Positions 1 to 13,422 of a stretch of 64,000 bases of DNA are shown here, piece by piece. Each line of letters begins with the position of its first letter. Position 1 is the stretch's first letter. The position numbers and the translations under genes were made by a program. This DNA is from Plasmodium malariae (lineage: Eukaryota > Apicomplexa > Aconoidasida > Haemosporida > Plasmodiidae): assembly GCF_900090045.1 (NCBI RefSeq), contig NC_041782.1, positions 248,001 through 312,000 on the forward strand. Direction: 5' to 3'. The notes beneath the pieces are model-generated. The model saw nothing but the letters and a program-made list of their open reading frames with translations, did not search any database and was not told the origin of the DNA.

Positions 1-1817
1 TTTTTTTAATTTGATTAAAATCATATAATCATATTTCAAGTAAAAATTATATTAAATATTATAAAGGAATATTAACATACATAAACTTATAAACATATTT
101 ATGATTTAATACAAAGTTCAAATAACAAAACTGTAATTTTTTGAAATATATAACACTCCATGATAACTATGTAACTATAATAATTGAAACGCTTATGTAA
201 AAATTAAAAAAAGATATTATAATATTATAAATAAAAAAATAAAATATTAACCAAAGAATATCCATTGTAAAATAAATTTAACCAATATTTATTTTAACAG
301 TTATAATAATTATAGTACTATTATAACTTCTACATCGTTCATGAAGAACAAGACAATTAAATACATATATGAAATAATAATAAAAATAATTTTTTTTTTA
401 TAACATTTTTTATTTTTTTTTAAAATATATATGATTATGTATTAAATATATTAGTACAGTAAAGATATAACTTATAATTTATATATCATACTAAATATAT
501 ATGAGTTTAGCGTACTTTAAAATAATATTATATATAAATAAATAGAAATTTTTTATTATTATTTTCTAAGTACGTCGCATTAAATGTTATTATGTTGTTG
601 AACCATTTTGATATATATTATTCACAAATAAAATATAAGCGAAAAACAACATTGGAAAATATTATAATATTAACTTTTGAAGCTATTTTATTATATATAT
701 AAATAAAAACATCTATCATAAAAAAGATTACTAATAGGTTGTATGCTCTGTGGCTTAAAATGATAAATTTTGATTAACGTATTAAACTCTATTTTTGTTA
801 TGCTATAAGTACAAATGATTTCAATAATAAATTTCATTAAATAAGTTAGGATGATTATTAAATTTTTCTTTTTTTCTTTAATATATAATTATAATTAATT
901 TATAGCATAAAAATTCTTAGTTTTTCATGATACATTTATATATTGAATACAGATATATATTATGCCACACCGAAATTTCTCAGGAAGAAAGTAAAACTTT
1001 GACTTTCACATGTTATAGGATTAAGAGAATTGACAGGTTTTTTTATAATTAAACGATATAGTTTAGTTATGCAATATTATATTTATCATAAAAACGAATT
1101 TTATCAGTAGCTATATTTTGAATTTAACAGATTAATACTCATTTTCATATAATATACTATATTATAGTTAAATTTCTATTTCATTTAATTAAGTTATAAT
1201 TTTAGTAATATTCTTAAAGTTCAGTTTCTTAACCATTATATATAATGTAATATCTTATTATAAATATTAATTGAAATAATATGAAAGTTATTACCTTAAG
1301 AATAAAAAAAAAAGTTATAAAATAAAAAAGAAAATTCTATACATTATAAGTAGTTAATATTTGTCTGTTTATAACATTTTAAAAAGCAAAAACGAATTCC
1401 TAAATCGTTATTTCAGTATTATAGGAAATTTATATGAGAATGAACTAAAATTAATTTATTTTTTGTAATATATATCAGTTTAATTATATAAGCATTAAAT
1501 GAATAAAAAAATAGGGAAGTGTATTTTTCTCTATAGTTTTTTTTATTCAGAATAAAATAACATTGTTTTTTAAAAAAATTATTATTTTATCAGTTAAAAG
1601 CGTTTATCATATATTTTACTACATGCAAAAAACTTATTCTAACAATAATATAAAGTAAAGAAGAAATTTTCCTATATATTTTTTTTTATTTAAATTCTAT
1701 GTATAAAAAAAAGGAATACACCATATATAAACATATATATATATTTTTTCTTTTATATAAATATTAATATTACATAAATTTAATTTTAGTTACTTAATTC
1801 ACGTATACGTATATAAA
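1..1817. other. A+T-rich flank, no gene
   Basis: No telomeric heptamer repeat and no multi-exon gene was seen. The only coding-like patch is about 30 codons on the + strand at roughly 950-1050 (residues such as CHTEISQEESKTLTFTC), which follows an AG acceptor-like site and ends at a stop. It is too short to assign to a family and may be a relic. Confidence 0.4.
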
Positions 1818-3015
1818 ATGACACCAGGAACTACAGAAGAAAAGGTAAATTTATTTTTATTTTATAATTATATATATTGTTGTGTCAAAGGATTCATTGT
1901 TTTAGAAATGATATATAAGTATATTTAATTAAAATATCATTTTTCTTATTAAAATATTATTATTATATTCTTTTTATTTTTAGGAGAATACCGTTACATT
2001 ATTTCTTCAATATAAAAAAGAATTTGAGAAAACACGCTTAGATATTCAGAATAGCAATGGGAGTGGGGGTAATCCTGGAAAGTATTGTACCCGTAAAAAT
2101 TTTAATATTAATACTGAAAATGATCAGAACTTTATCTCTCCCTGTCAAGATATTGGTAGATATTTAATTGAAATAAAGCAATGTTATAATTCTTATAGCC
2201 CGGAACGTTGTAAATACTTGAATTACCGGATAAATTCAGATGAAAAATATAATAAGAAACCTGAATGGTTTCAGGGATATAATAAATTTTCATCCCTGTT
2301 AGGTAATATATGTGAGAATTATATAAAAAATATTAAACCTGATATTTTATACAAACTTAAAGGATTATACGGATATTATGAGAATTTTAATGAATACAAA
2401 GGTAAAGACAAGGATACTAGTGGTAATATTTGTAATGATATTAAAAATCTTTATAGCTTTTATAACGATAATTACAAAGAATGTCAGGGAAATAATGAAA
2501 ATTTATTTTGTGAGGAGCTAAACAATTTTAAGAAAGCGTATGATGATAAAATGAATAAATTCACTCCATGCGAAGGTTTACCACAAACATTACCACAAGT
2601 AGAACAAACTTCAACACAAATGTTACCACCTACAGAAGATGTAGATTACTTATTTGTTCCCATTTTAACAACAGCTATCGTATTACTAATGTCATTCACT
2701 ATATTTTTTTTATATAAGGTTAATAAGAATTATACTTAAAATTAATAATAATTTATCACATATAGAATAATTTATTTTCACAAAAATTATAAGCATATAA
2801 AAATTATATTTTTAAATAAATATACATATATTTTGATGTAGTTTACTCCACTGAAATCTTGTATATATTATCGTTTACGAAAAAAAAAAATTATTGAACT
2901 TAACAAATTTCAAGAAGAATCGAGAGAATCCTTACAAAACCTTCATGAAGAAGTAAATAGAAATTATAAAGGAAGTTCTCATAATATATCCTATCAACCT
3001 CAAGGAGACACTTGA
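1818..3015 (+). CDS. pir: PIR protein, complete three-exon gene
   Basis: This is a Plasmodium interspersed repeat (PIR) variant protein, a family expressed at or near the infected red-cell surface. Three exons join in frame: 1818-1844 (9 codons), 1984-2718 (245 codons) and 2842-3015 (57 codons plus stop), all in phase 0 at GT..AG introns of 139 and 123 bases. The product is about 311 residues. Exon 2 holds the Cys-containing ectodomain (first Cys near residue 44, in a PGKYC context) and ends in a single membrane segment at about residues 232-254, followed by LYK. Exon 3 begins FTPLKSC and is Lys/Glu rich, the usual PIR cytoplasmic tail. The ATG at 1818 was chosen because it gives the very short first exon typical of the family. 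No stop or frameshift was found. It is the only complete gene on this strand in the window. The family assignment is firm; the individual function is unknown. Confidence 0.88.
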
Positions 3016-5707
3016 TGTAATATTAACCGTTTATATTATTTTCAATAGAAAATATAATACTTAGTGATATATATGTTACACTTATGTACAAATTCATTAA
3101 AAAGCAATATAAACAATAAATAAAGAAATGAATATATGCCTATAAAAATTATTCAAAAAAAATGATAAAATAAATACGATGATATTTTTAAAATTAGTAG
3201 TAGAAAATTCCCTTTAAACGAGATTCCCGTTAGAATGAAATATAAATAATTTTAAAACTTAAGCATATAACACAAGATGATAAAGAAAAAGTGGATATCC
3301 TTATATAACAGTATGAGGTAGCGTTTTTTTTCTTAGTATTACAGAAGAAAAAACAACATTAGAAACAACACTAATAATAATATTATATAAATAAAAAATG
3401 TAAAACCTTGGAATAAAAACATTAATCAAAATATAAAGTATATATCTATTTTTTCTTTATAACTTTATTCAAAATTTTTATTATTTTTCCACTTTCAATT
3501 TAATATAACCAAAAATGTTACACATTATGTAACATTTTTAACGTTTTTTCTCTTCTATTGATATATATTATATGTGATACTGTTAATGGGGTATTTATGA
3601 TTGGCGCTAAGGTAGATGAATTATAATTTTAATTGAATTCAAATAGGAAAAATCCTAACCATTATTCTATAATTCATAAATATGTTCTGCTCTAGCATTA
3701 TTCTTATTGTTTTTTTACTGCATTAATACCTTATTCTATACATAAGATACATATGATTAAAAAAATTTATATACGGTAAATAATAAAAATAGTTTACCTA
3801 CATTATAAGTTTTTTGATAAAGTAAATTTTAATAATAACAAATAGTATTTAAATGCCTATGTTTCCTTTTTATTTTCTCCATATAAAAAGAAAAATACAA
3901 CAAATATTCCCATAAATATAATAGCAAGTAACATGTTTATGTTTATAGAATCTGAGAAATAGAAATGTAATACTTATTTTATTGAGTTTCCAGATAGAAT
4001 CTATTTCCATATTTTCTACACAATTTATTATCTATACAATCAAATATGAATAACAATTTAGAAAAAGAGGATTTCATTTCTCATCTCATGAAATTTTTAG
4101 GCACCATGGTAATTTGTTAATTGTAAACTTCATATACTCACTCATTTTTTTTTTTGTACATAGTTACATATGTCTTTGGATTTTAGTATAAATATGAATT
4201 TTAGTTATTAACAATATATAATATATTTTTCACTATACTAAATATTGCTTTCAAAATAATAAACAAAAATATATGTAATATTGAAATTATAGAAAATTAT
4301 TCAAACAATGAAATATTCATATAGAAAGGATAAATGAAATAATTTTAATGATAATGAGGTACAAAATTTTATTTTTAATTATTATTTCTTTACAGTAAGC
4401 ATAGATTTAATAAAAACAAAGTTCGGAGAACATGATTCATATATCTAATTATAATAAAAGCAAAATTTATTCTGTTATAATTGTTAATTATTGCTTTTAT
4501 TTAAACAAAAATTATTTATTAAAATATATATTTACATACATTGTCAACCACATATGTGACACATAACAAAAATAAAAAATAAAAGTAATAAAGTAGTGTT
4601 ATCTTACAACTTCATTTATTTAATATCTACTTAATATATTTTAACCAGAATTAATCTATAAAAATATTTTACTTCTAAAAATTCGATATATACTTAATTT
4701 AATTTTTATAAAGAAATAATTTTAGTGCTGCAAAGGTTGCTTTCATTTATATATTAAAGATATAAGATTTAAACAAGAAAACATTAACAATTAGAAAAAT
4801 GTTTTTATAATTCTAAATTTATTCCTTTTATCTTTTTTTTAAGTTTATATATAAAAAAATGTTTTATTTTCTTAAATCTATGAAGTATATTTTTTTCTTT
4901 TTAAATAATAATTGTTTGTATATTTAATAATATTTATAAACTAATAAAATAAAATAAGAATATAAATGAAATTAAAATATAATCCATAAGTTCTTAACTA
5001 AGAATCCTATATAAAAGGATATTAATTATGTGTTTATAATTTTACTTTTATTCGATGTAAAGAAAATTAAAATTCTAATAAAGTAATTTTTACAATTGAT
5101 ATAATTTATAACACATTTTACTTAAAACATATTATATATAATGAATATTAAGTTCTTTCTTAAGTAAAATAACATATATATATACATCAATACATAGAAA
5201 TATATTTACTATCGTTCTTTTAATATAATCCAAGATATACTTATTGTTAATTTTAAAATAATACACTTTCTTATTTACTTGAACAAATAATAATTTTAGA
5301 TTACAATTCACAATATAGAAAGAAATATATTTTATTATAAACGTTAATTTCTATAGTTATAAATAATTATCCGTATTGTACTATAATACATAAACTTTTG
5401 AGAATAAACCCATATTTTTTATAGAAATATATTTAAAAATATAAATAAATACTTTATGTAATAATATACATTAAGATACAATAATAATATCTATTCAAAT
5501 TCAAAAGCATTAAAATATTTAAATTCAAAAAAAGCAAAGAAAATATATCTATGTTGTGCATTCAAAACACCAGTTATACACATATGCATTTATAATATTT
5601 TAGAAATTATATGTATTCTCATTAATCAAATCACAAAAAAATATTACTCTTATTACTTTATATTAAAATTTTCATTATATAAACATATGAATTTTTTATT
5701 ATTCATT
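3016..5707. other. Intergenic, A+T rich
   Basis: Nothing convincing. A 21-codon exon-like stub on the + strand at 4047-4109 (MNNNLEKEDFISHLMKF then a GTAATT donor) has no usable second exon. The next AG acceptor, near 4395, leads straight into stops in every phase tried. Confidence 0.4.
5517..5546 (-). repeat. Shared 3' flank box of fam genes
   Basis: About 165-190 bases beyond the fam-m stop. The + strand text is an AAATTCAAAAAAAGCAAAG-type box. Similar boxes lie at the same distance behind five fam-l genes. It is probably part of the duplicated 3' untranslated region. Confidence 0.45.
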
Positions 5708-6598
5708 TTAATCCTTTATTAACTTAATTTTGTTATATTTTTCATTATTTCTTAGGATCTTATAAATCGCTACTAAAAGTATAATAGATATTATAACTAT
5801 AAGGATGCTAAATGATATTATATTCATATAAGGTGCTATAGATCTGGGAACGATGCTTTCCATAGGTTCTTTGAAATGCTTCCAAAAATCAGAGCTTCCA
5901 ATATTTTCCCATTTAATATTCAAGGAGTTTATTCCGTATAATGAGGGTATTCCTATTCCCAACAAGAAAAAAATAAAAAATAGAGCAACTCCGAACCCGT
6001 AATTTCTAAATTTTATTTTTTTTAAAGCTATATCACCAATTATCTTTTTTCTTTTAAGGAAATAATCATAATCTTTTTTTTTGATACATTTTCTTTCATA
6101 ATGAAAATGTTTTCCATCAAACATTCCATTATTGTAATCTATAACTTCTGTATAGTATTGTGCTTTATTTAATGAACTTCCATTTGAATGTTTGTATTTT
6201 GCTACTAATCTCTTTTCATTATAAGTTATATCTTTTTTTTCCTTAACTCCAATATGTGGTATGCCTTCTTTAAACTCCTTAATATTTGAATAGTTATCTT
6301 TCTTACATTTTGCTAGAAATCGAAAAGTTCGTAAAAATAATTTTCTGTCAAGATTGTGATTATCAGTATATTTGTTAAATTTTATCTATAAGAATAACGA
6401 ACAATATTTACTATTGAAAAGAATAAATAATTAATTCTAAAAAAGAGCATTAATAAAAGTATAACACAGAAAATATTTACAACTCAATACTCTTAAAAAA
6501 TATAAACATACAACATCCTTGCTAAAAAATCATATCCACATTAAAAGGACAAACGAAGAAATTTTAATAAATATGATTATATTATTATTTTTTTCCAT
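5708..6598 (-). pseudogene. fam-m: fam-m exported protein, stop codon in exon 1
   Basis: The fam-m family is known from P. malariae. Its members are exported-protein candidates with a signal-type first exon and two membrane segments. Exon 1 is 6598-6512 (29 codons) and exon 2 is 6385-5708 (225 residues), separated by a 126-base intron with GT..AG ends. Exon 2 is fully open. It has an R-T-F-R-F-L-A-K export-like motif near its residues 19-26, the fam-m hallmark NNGMFDGKHFHYE, two hydrophobic segments, and the tail ILRNNEKYNKIKL. Exon 1 reads a hydrophobic stretch, then TGG ATA TGA; codon 23 is TGA where intact relatives have a Cys codon (WIC). The lesion would end translation after 22 residues, so I call it a pseudogene. 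A base-call error or very recent mutation is possible, because everything else is intact. It lies upstream in sequence order of a run of fam-l genes in the same orientation. Confidence 0.85.
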
Positions 6599-8957
6599 GA
6601 TATATATCTTTAAAATTCTAATATACACTGTAATGAAAAAATTAATAATATTATAATAAACTTCTAATTATAAAGGTACTACTCGTATATAAAAACATTT
6701 TTTTATTATATCTTCTTAATTACATAATAAATATATATAAATATTAAGCTTCTTGAAAAATATACAAATAAATGTAAATTTAAAAATATATTATAAAATT
6801 TTTACCTAAATATAATTTATAGGAAATTAACTTACATTGAAATAAATTAACCTAAATTTATTCATAGATATTCATAATATATTTTTATTTATTCAATTTA
6901 GTGTACTAATTAAATAATTATTTTATTAATTCTTTTCAAGATATAATAGAATAAAAAAAAATATTTCTTTAATAATATTTTGAAGAATAGTATTCATTCA
7001 GAATATAGAACGTAAAGAATATAGTTAATACATTATTCTATAACTTAGCGCAAAAATTGCAAATAATAAGGATGTTATACTTCTAATAATTTTAAAGCTA
7101 TAAACATTAAATTTTAGAAGAAACTTTTATTATTCTTAAATATTATTTTTTATATAAATATATTAAACAAATAATATTTTGTGTTACATTAAACATAACA
7201 TATGATTTAGTTTACCCTAATTCCCATACAAACATTTATATTATATAATATATTTAATAAATTTATTATGTATCATATTACCTGATACATGTAGAAATAT
7301 ATATTTAATAGAAAATATTAAGTGATTTTTTATATTTCTGGTATAATTCGAAAATATCATAACTTTTAATTATGACATATGTATACAATTATTTCTAATT
7401 AATAATTATTTATGTCGATTTACTTAAATTTTTTAATAATATTATAAATTAATTATACATATACAGAAGAAACATTAACATAATAGCGAGATAATATAAG
7501 CATGCTCAACATAGAATTATTAGCTTTGTCCTTTTATGTACATATTATTCAAATGAATTAAAGTGTTTTAATAAATTATAGTAATATTTTATATGAAAAA
7601 AATATATATAGTTTTTATTAAAATTTATATTATCAGTATTTTAAATTTCAACTTGCAGTATTCCCATATATGCTAGTTTAAGTTTCCACATGTAGTAAAT
7701 ATAACATTATAAAAAAAATTATATTGAAAGGATTCTTCATTGCCCCAGTCGTAATTTTCAACGTTTATGTAAATGTGATAATTAAAATAAAAATTAATAT
7801 TATATTATTATTTTGATTTGAATCTATAAAAAATCACATTTAGTAAATGACGCATAATCATGAAACCTACTAGTTTAACCGCTATATGGGGAACCTCATT
7901 CATTATATTCGTTTAATTTATTCTTTCTCTAAAAATAAAATATATATCTAGATATAAATTATTAATTCTCAACAAAAAAATAAAAACAATAATTCTATTT
8001 ATAAATTATCTATAAAGGTTCAATACTTTTTACTATTACATGTTTTTTTTATTATAAATCCCCATTATTAATTTGAAGAAATTACAAATTGTAAATATAA
8101 AATATATATATTTATATGCTTTTAAAAAATTACTGATTATTTACTAAATATATTTATATAAAATATTAAAAAATAGGATAAATATATATATATAAATATT
8201 TAACTACATATAATTATATTGTTGCAAAAAGGAATACATATATTTTCATTACCGTAAATGAACATTTTTATTAATATAAATAACACATTTTCATAAGTCC
8301 AGTATAAAAAAAAGAAGACAATATAAAAGAAAAGTATATCAACATATTATATATTAATGTATGATTACATTTAATTCATAAATTTTTTTCCTTATAGAGC
8401 TAAAATATATATATATATATAAATATTAAACAAAAAATATTCACCTTGATTTATTAGACACAAAACAATATATAATAATGTTTTATTCAGAACTAATCAT
8501 TCATTTTTATATTTTCATCAAAAAATAATAATTTTAAAATAGTAAAAAATAAAACATATAATGAACCACTTAATATATTTCAAAAATACATTAATACATA
8601 ACATTAAAAAAATTATGTTATTTTTTCTATGATACATTAATTTTAATAAACAAAAAAAAAATTTACATAACAATAAACTGAAATAATAACATATATACAT
8701 GTATACATTAAGTAATAATGTTTATTTATCCTGAAAAAATACTTTAAAATTCTAATAGAAAAATATTAAAATATTTAAATTTACCGAATAACCTACAATA
8801 TAATTTTATACTATTGTATACCAAAGAGGGCAATATATATGTAATTGTTTTAGTAAAATTGTGTATATGTATATTAAGTATATAACTAAACATATTAAAA
8901 ACATTACTTCATAATAATAAGTTCCTTAAAATAAAAGCATATGCAACATTATATAAT
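6599..8957. other. Intergenic, A+T rich
   Basis: It contains the presumed 5' region of the fam-m copy, including a TATAGAACG-like block near 7000, and the 3' flank of the next fam-l gene. A minus-strand reading frame of about 31 codons near 7810-7907 (starts MNEVPHIAVKLVG) is unsupported. Nothing else was seen. Confidence 0.4.
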
Positions 8958-9930
8958 TTACCTTCTTCTGAACTTAATTTTATTATATTTTTTAACTTTT
9001 TTATGGTAATAAACAATTCCTAATATAATTGCAATGCCTAATATAAAAAAAGGTAGGATATATACTAGACTACCAAAAAAATTTATATTAACACCATATC
9101 TGTTATCTCCTTTAGAGATTTCAACAAGTATGTAAAATATTTTCCCTGATGTAGTATCAGGAAATCCATTCTTAATGGAATTCACAAGCTGTATCCCCTG
9201 TAATTTAAGGCTTTCATAAAATACATTATTATATAGCACTTTTACAAGTCCATTACACGTAAAATATTCTACTATAAATGCTACGGATAACAATAATAAC
9301 AATATCACAGGAAAAGAGAGCCTTAATGAGTATTTTTTACGTATTATTTTTTTGTAAAGCCTGTCAGTAATTGTCTTTTTTTTTTTAAGAAAATCTATAT
9401 AATCAAGTTCTTTGAATATTTTTTTTTCTAAATAGGAGTAGTTTTTTGTTTCAAATATACAAGTGTTATTTTTCATACATTTTTTATGTGCTCCTGCATC
9501 TCCTGATGAACTTCCATATGATTTTTGCTTTTTTCTTGCAGTACGTTTTTCTTTATTAGACATCCCTTTTTTATTTTTAATTACATTTGGAATCTTCTCT
9601 TTTAAACATACAATACTTGAATTTTTATTCTGCCAATATTTTGACAATAAACGATAATTACTTATATATAGTCTTCTATGATAATTGTAGCATTCATCTA
9701 AGAATTTGTTATGTATATTCTAAGGAAAAAAAAAAAATATTATTTAATCTTATAAATGTTACAACGCTAAAAAATCTTAATAAAAAAAAATAAAACAAAA
9801 AAAATATAAATAAGAAATATATCTCTAAATAAAAATTTCATACGATCTCATTGTAAAAATGACATATCCAACATAAAAGGATAAACGTAGTAATTCTAAT
9901 GAATAATAGAGTCTTAAATATGTGTTCCAT
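8958..9930 (-). CDS. fam-l: fam-l exported protein, complete two-exon gene
   Basis: This is a complete fam-l member, a P. malariae subtelomeric family predicted to be exported into the red cell. Exon 1 is 9930-9844 (29 codons), a hydrophobic leader ending WICHFYNEI. The 124-base intron starts GTATGA and ends TTAG. Exon 2 is 9719-8958 (253 residues), giving 282 residues in all. An N-Y-R-L-L-S-K export-like motif lies near residue 52. It matches the Arg and Leu of the PEXEL motif RxLxE/Q/D but has Lys in the last position. A basic Lys/Ser-rich middle follows, then the family block YLEKKIFKELDYIDFLK. Membrane segments are at about residues 164-182 and 245-266, and the tail is YYHKKVKKYNKIKF. The start was chosen because it gives the leader length shared by all copies here. 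No lesion was found. A third, weaker hydrophobic patch lies between the membrane segments. Confidence 0.9.
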
Positions 9931-12464
9931 GATATAGAACTTTATATCTGTAATATACTAAGAACATAACATTAATATCATTTTCCTAAAATGATAGTGA
10001 ACATAATTATTCTTTAATTTATTTTTTATTATTTTTTCATAAAAAAATATTAAAATTATATAAATTTATTTTTTTTTAAGACACAAGGAAAAATAAATTT
10101 AAATATAATCTACAAAATTCTTAACTTAATGTAATTAATAAAAAATAATTTTAATTGAAATAGTATAAATTGAATTCATTAATAGATAAAAAAAATATAA
10201 GAATTTTTTTTTTAATTTAGAATAATAAATAAATATTTTTTTTTATTAATTCTTTTCAAAATAAAATAAAAAAGCACATATATGTTTTCTTATTATTTTG
10301 AAATTTTTAGTATATATACAATATACATAGTAGAAAATATATATAATATATAGTTTCACATATTAATTGAAGTATTACTGATTTCAACGATGTTCTAATA
10401 TTAATAATTCTATTTTTGTGAACCTTATATTTTTGAAATACTAATTATTATAACGAACTAATTTTAATATTATAATAATATGATAAAATAATAATATAAT
10501 AATAGTAACAATAAATGAAAAAAACTATATTTTTCATAACATTCTGTTCTATAATACATGTACCACTTGAAATATTCTACGGTATATATTATATTTTAAA
10601 AATTGCATTTAAAAAATACTACGCATTTTATGAATAAATATATATTTTATAGCTAATTAAAGAATGATCTCTCAATTTTATTATATGTAATTTAAAACTT
10701 ACTGTTTTTAATTAAATATAATACATATTATTATTTCTAAATGAAAAATTTTTAAAATTACGTATGTAACTTTTTTTATTTTCTAATTAATTATATACCT
10801 TCATAAAATATATAAATGAAAATACAAAGAAATAGTATATAGTGTAATACTTGTGTAAATATATTAAAATCAAAATAATCTTGATTGTATAATGTCTCTA
10901 ATTAATTATATCATTAATAAAAAAAGATTACATTTTTTTTATCAATACATTTTTTAAAAACATTTAAACAATTATTATAAACAAAATTAACCACTATTAA
11001 GCTCAAATAATAATACAGGTAAACAAGCTTACTCTTATTTATGGATACAATGTAGTTATACACAGAATTAATGATACACAACATATAACTGAAACTAGAA
11101 CTAAAATTACGCTAATAAATATTCACCATTCCTTAAGAGTTGCTTGAATTCAAACTCTAAAAACTAATCTTGCATTTATGAAGTATATATTGAAAGAAAT
11201 TTTCTTTTTATAATTATTTAAAAAATGAGAATTATAAATATTAAACAGTTAACAATGGTGAATATATACTATATATAATTACGTGTATCCTCAAATTAAT
11301 ATTATATATTTATGTAATATATATATACTTACAACCACAAAAAATAGGGAAAATATAAAAATAAATACCTACACATTACTAAAAAATTGTAGAAAAAACA
11401 AATTTATTTTTATTAACCCCTATGATTATGAATCTTTTTGCAATTGAGTAAAATATATATTTAAAAATGTTCTATTATGAAAAAGGAAAAAATGAAATTT
11501 TGTTTATATTATCTATTAATTTATCTTTAATTTTAATTCATCGATTTAATATTTCATTGACATGGAACATAAAAACTATAGTAATATATTTTATAAAATT
11601 TTAACATAATATATATTTACGTAATTTTAGAAAAACTGAATTAATGCCACAATTAAGTATAATGATTCAAATAATTAATTGTTTTAAATTTTCGTCTTAT
11701 TGTGAATATTTAAATTTACGAAGATACTGCAGAATTAAAAATAATTGACATCTAATAAAGATATTCTTTTATTATATATATATATATATATACTTTCCCT
11801 TTTATATTATGCAAAAAAAGTTAAACACATGACAAATTGTTGTGTAGAACATATATATATGTTCTATAAGGCATTCCGCATAAAATATATTTTGTAAAAT
11901 AAATATTAATTTTGCTTTTATTATAAAATTAAAACATTTATGTATATAAATGCAAAAAAATACTTGCAGAACATCTCATATACTCAAGATGGAACATTAA
12001 TCTTTAATTATAAACTAATAATGGTCTTATTTATATTAAGTAGCAAATAATCATTATAGAATAAAACTTTATAAAAAAAAAAAAAAATTTAATTTTCATC
12101 TTGATTATAAATTATACAATCTTAGTAAAATTATACTAAATATATATTACATGTTAATTTTAATACAAATACATTTATTTCTAATAATAATCTAATTAAA
12201 AATACATATGTGTGCACTTTAATCTATAATATATATTTATTCTGCAAGATGAACCTAAAGTATAAATTAAAAAATATTAAAACATAAAAATTCACAAAAC
12301 AAATAAGAACATAAATTTAACTGATAACTCTTAAATGGATTAGGCATATCTAAATTCATCAACAAAATACAATCATTCATAGGTATGTTTATTGAGTAAA
12401 TCATTACAGATAGTAGGCTTGTTACTTCATATTAAATAATTCTTTACAAAAAAAAATATATTCA
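9931..12464. other. Intergenic, A+T rich with duplicated flank blocks
   Basis: It holds the 5' flank of the 8958 gene and the 3' flank of the 12465 gene. A 54-base block at 11081-11134 aligns without gaps to 50081-50134, which lies at nearly the same distance behind another fam-l gene. A (TA)n run lies near 11775. No gene was seen. Confidence 0.45.
12283..12315 (-). repeat. Shared 3' flank box of fam genes
   Basis: About 150-180 bases beyond the stop of the fam-l gene at 12465. The + strand text contains TTCACAAAACAAATAAGAAC, closely like the boxes at 19441, 28605 and 51236. Confidence 0.5.
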
Positions 12465-13422
12465 TTAATATTCTTTTAATTTTTCCCTGAACTTTATTTT
12501 TTCATATTTCATAACTTTTTTATAGTAATAAACAATACACATTATAATTACGACAAATATTATAAATATAGGAATGCAATATTTTACAATAGTCGGAACT
12601 CTTATTGCTTCCCTAAACATCCAGTGCTTTAGGTCTAATAATTTTTTTAACGCCCCATCTTCTACTCTAGGAAAATAGCCTTCATGACCCATGTCAACTT
12701 TTAAAAGACCTAACGTACTTAATAAATCGTTTCCGCACACAAAATAAAGGAATAAATCTATTAAAGGTACCAGTAAAATCAATATAGACAAAAATGAACC
12801 TAAAGAAAAACGTAGTCTACGTTTTTTAAACTTTATTTTTTTGTATGTTCTATTGCTAATTGTTTTATTCTTTTCAAGAAATTCTCTATTATCAAGTTCG
12901 TTGAATATTTTTTTTTCAAAATAGGAATATCTGTTTCCTCCAAATACAGAATATTTATTTTTCGTAGCTTCTTTATTATTTCCAGAATTATTTAACGTAT
13001 CTCTATTTAATTGTTCCTTTGTTCCTATGGTTCCTCGATCATTATTAGAAAAAACTTTTTTTATGTTCACTCCACTATCTGATATTCTTTCTTTCTCTTC
13101 TACAATATTTGAATTCTTATCACGCTTATATTTTGCCAGTAGTCTAAATGTTCTTGTATTTAATTTTCTAGTAAGTTTGTAGTTCGCATAAAAAGTTTTG
13201 TTAAACGTATTCTAAAAGAATAATGTTATTATTGTTATTTAAAGGGTAAATAATTTCATAACAAAAAATTATATTCTTAAAAGTAAAACATAAAATATAT
13301 AAATAATAAAATATATCTAAATAATATTATCATACCAAATCACTTATAAAAAAGTACATCCAAGTTAAAATAATAAACGCAAAAAATTTAATAAAAAAAG
13401 ATAGCCTAATTTTTCGTTCCAT
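12465..13422 (-). CDS. fam-l: fam-l exported protein, complete two-exon gene
   Basis: This is a complete fam-l gene. Exon 1 is 13422-13336 (29 codons, a hydrophobic leader ending YFFISDL), the intron is 124 bases, and exon 2 is 13211-12465 (248 residues), for 277 residues in total. The export-like motif RTFRLLAKY falls at residues 49-57, the same position as in its neighbours. The block YFEKKIFNELDNREFLEK precedes two membrane segments (around LGSFLSILILLVPLIDLFL and IVKYCIPIFIIFVVIIMCI). The tail is YYYKKVMKYEKIKF. This copy and the 15394 and 28781 copies share the YYYK..K-type tail rather than the YYHKKVKKY type of the 8958 and 19636 genes, suggesting two subgroups. The leader differs from its relatives: the usual C-H is replaced by Y-F. 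No stop or frameshift was found. Confidence 0.89.

Noticed and set aside
4047..4109. Exon-like stub with a GTAATT donor
   Set aside because: No downstream acceptor gives an open second exon; kept only as a note in the intergenic entry.
8518..8700. Minus-strand open frame of 60 codons
   Set aside because: Nearly all Phe, Ile, Leu, Tyr and Lys from A+T-rich DNA; no splice partner or family similarity.
9463..9793. Two + strand open frames opposite the 8958 fam-l gene
   Set aside because: Antisense shadows of a well-supported gene and its intron.
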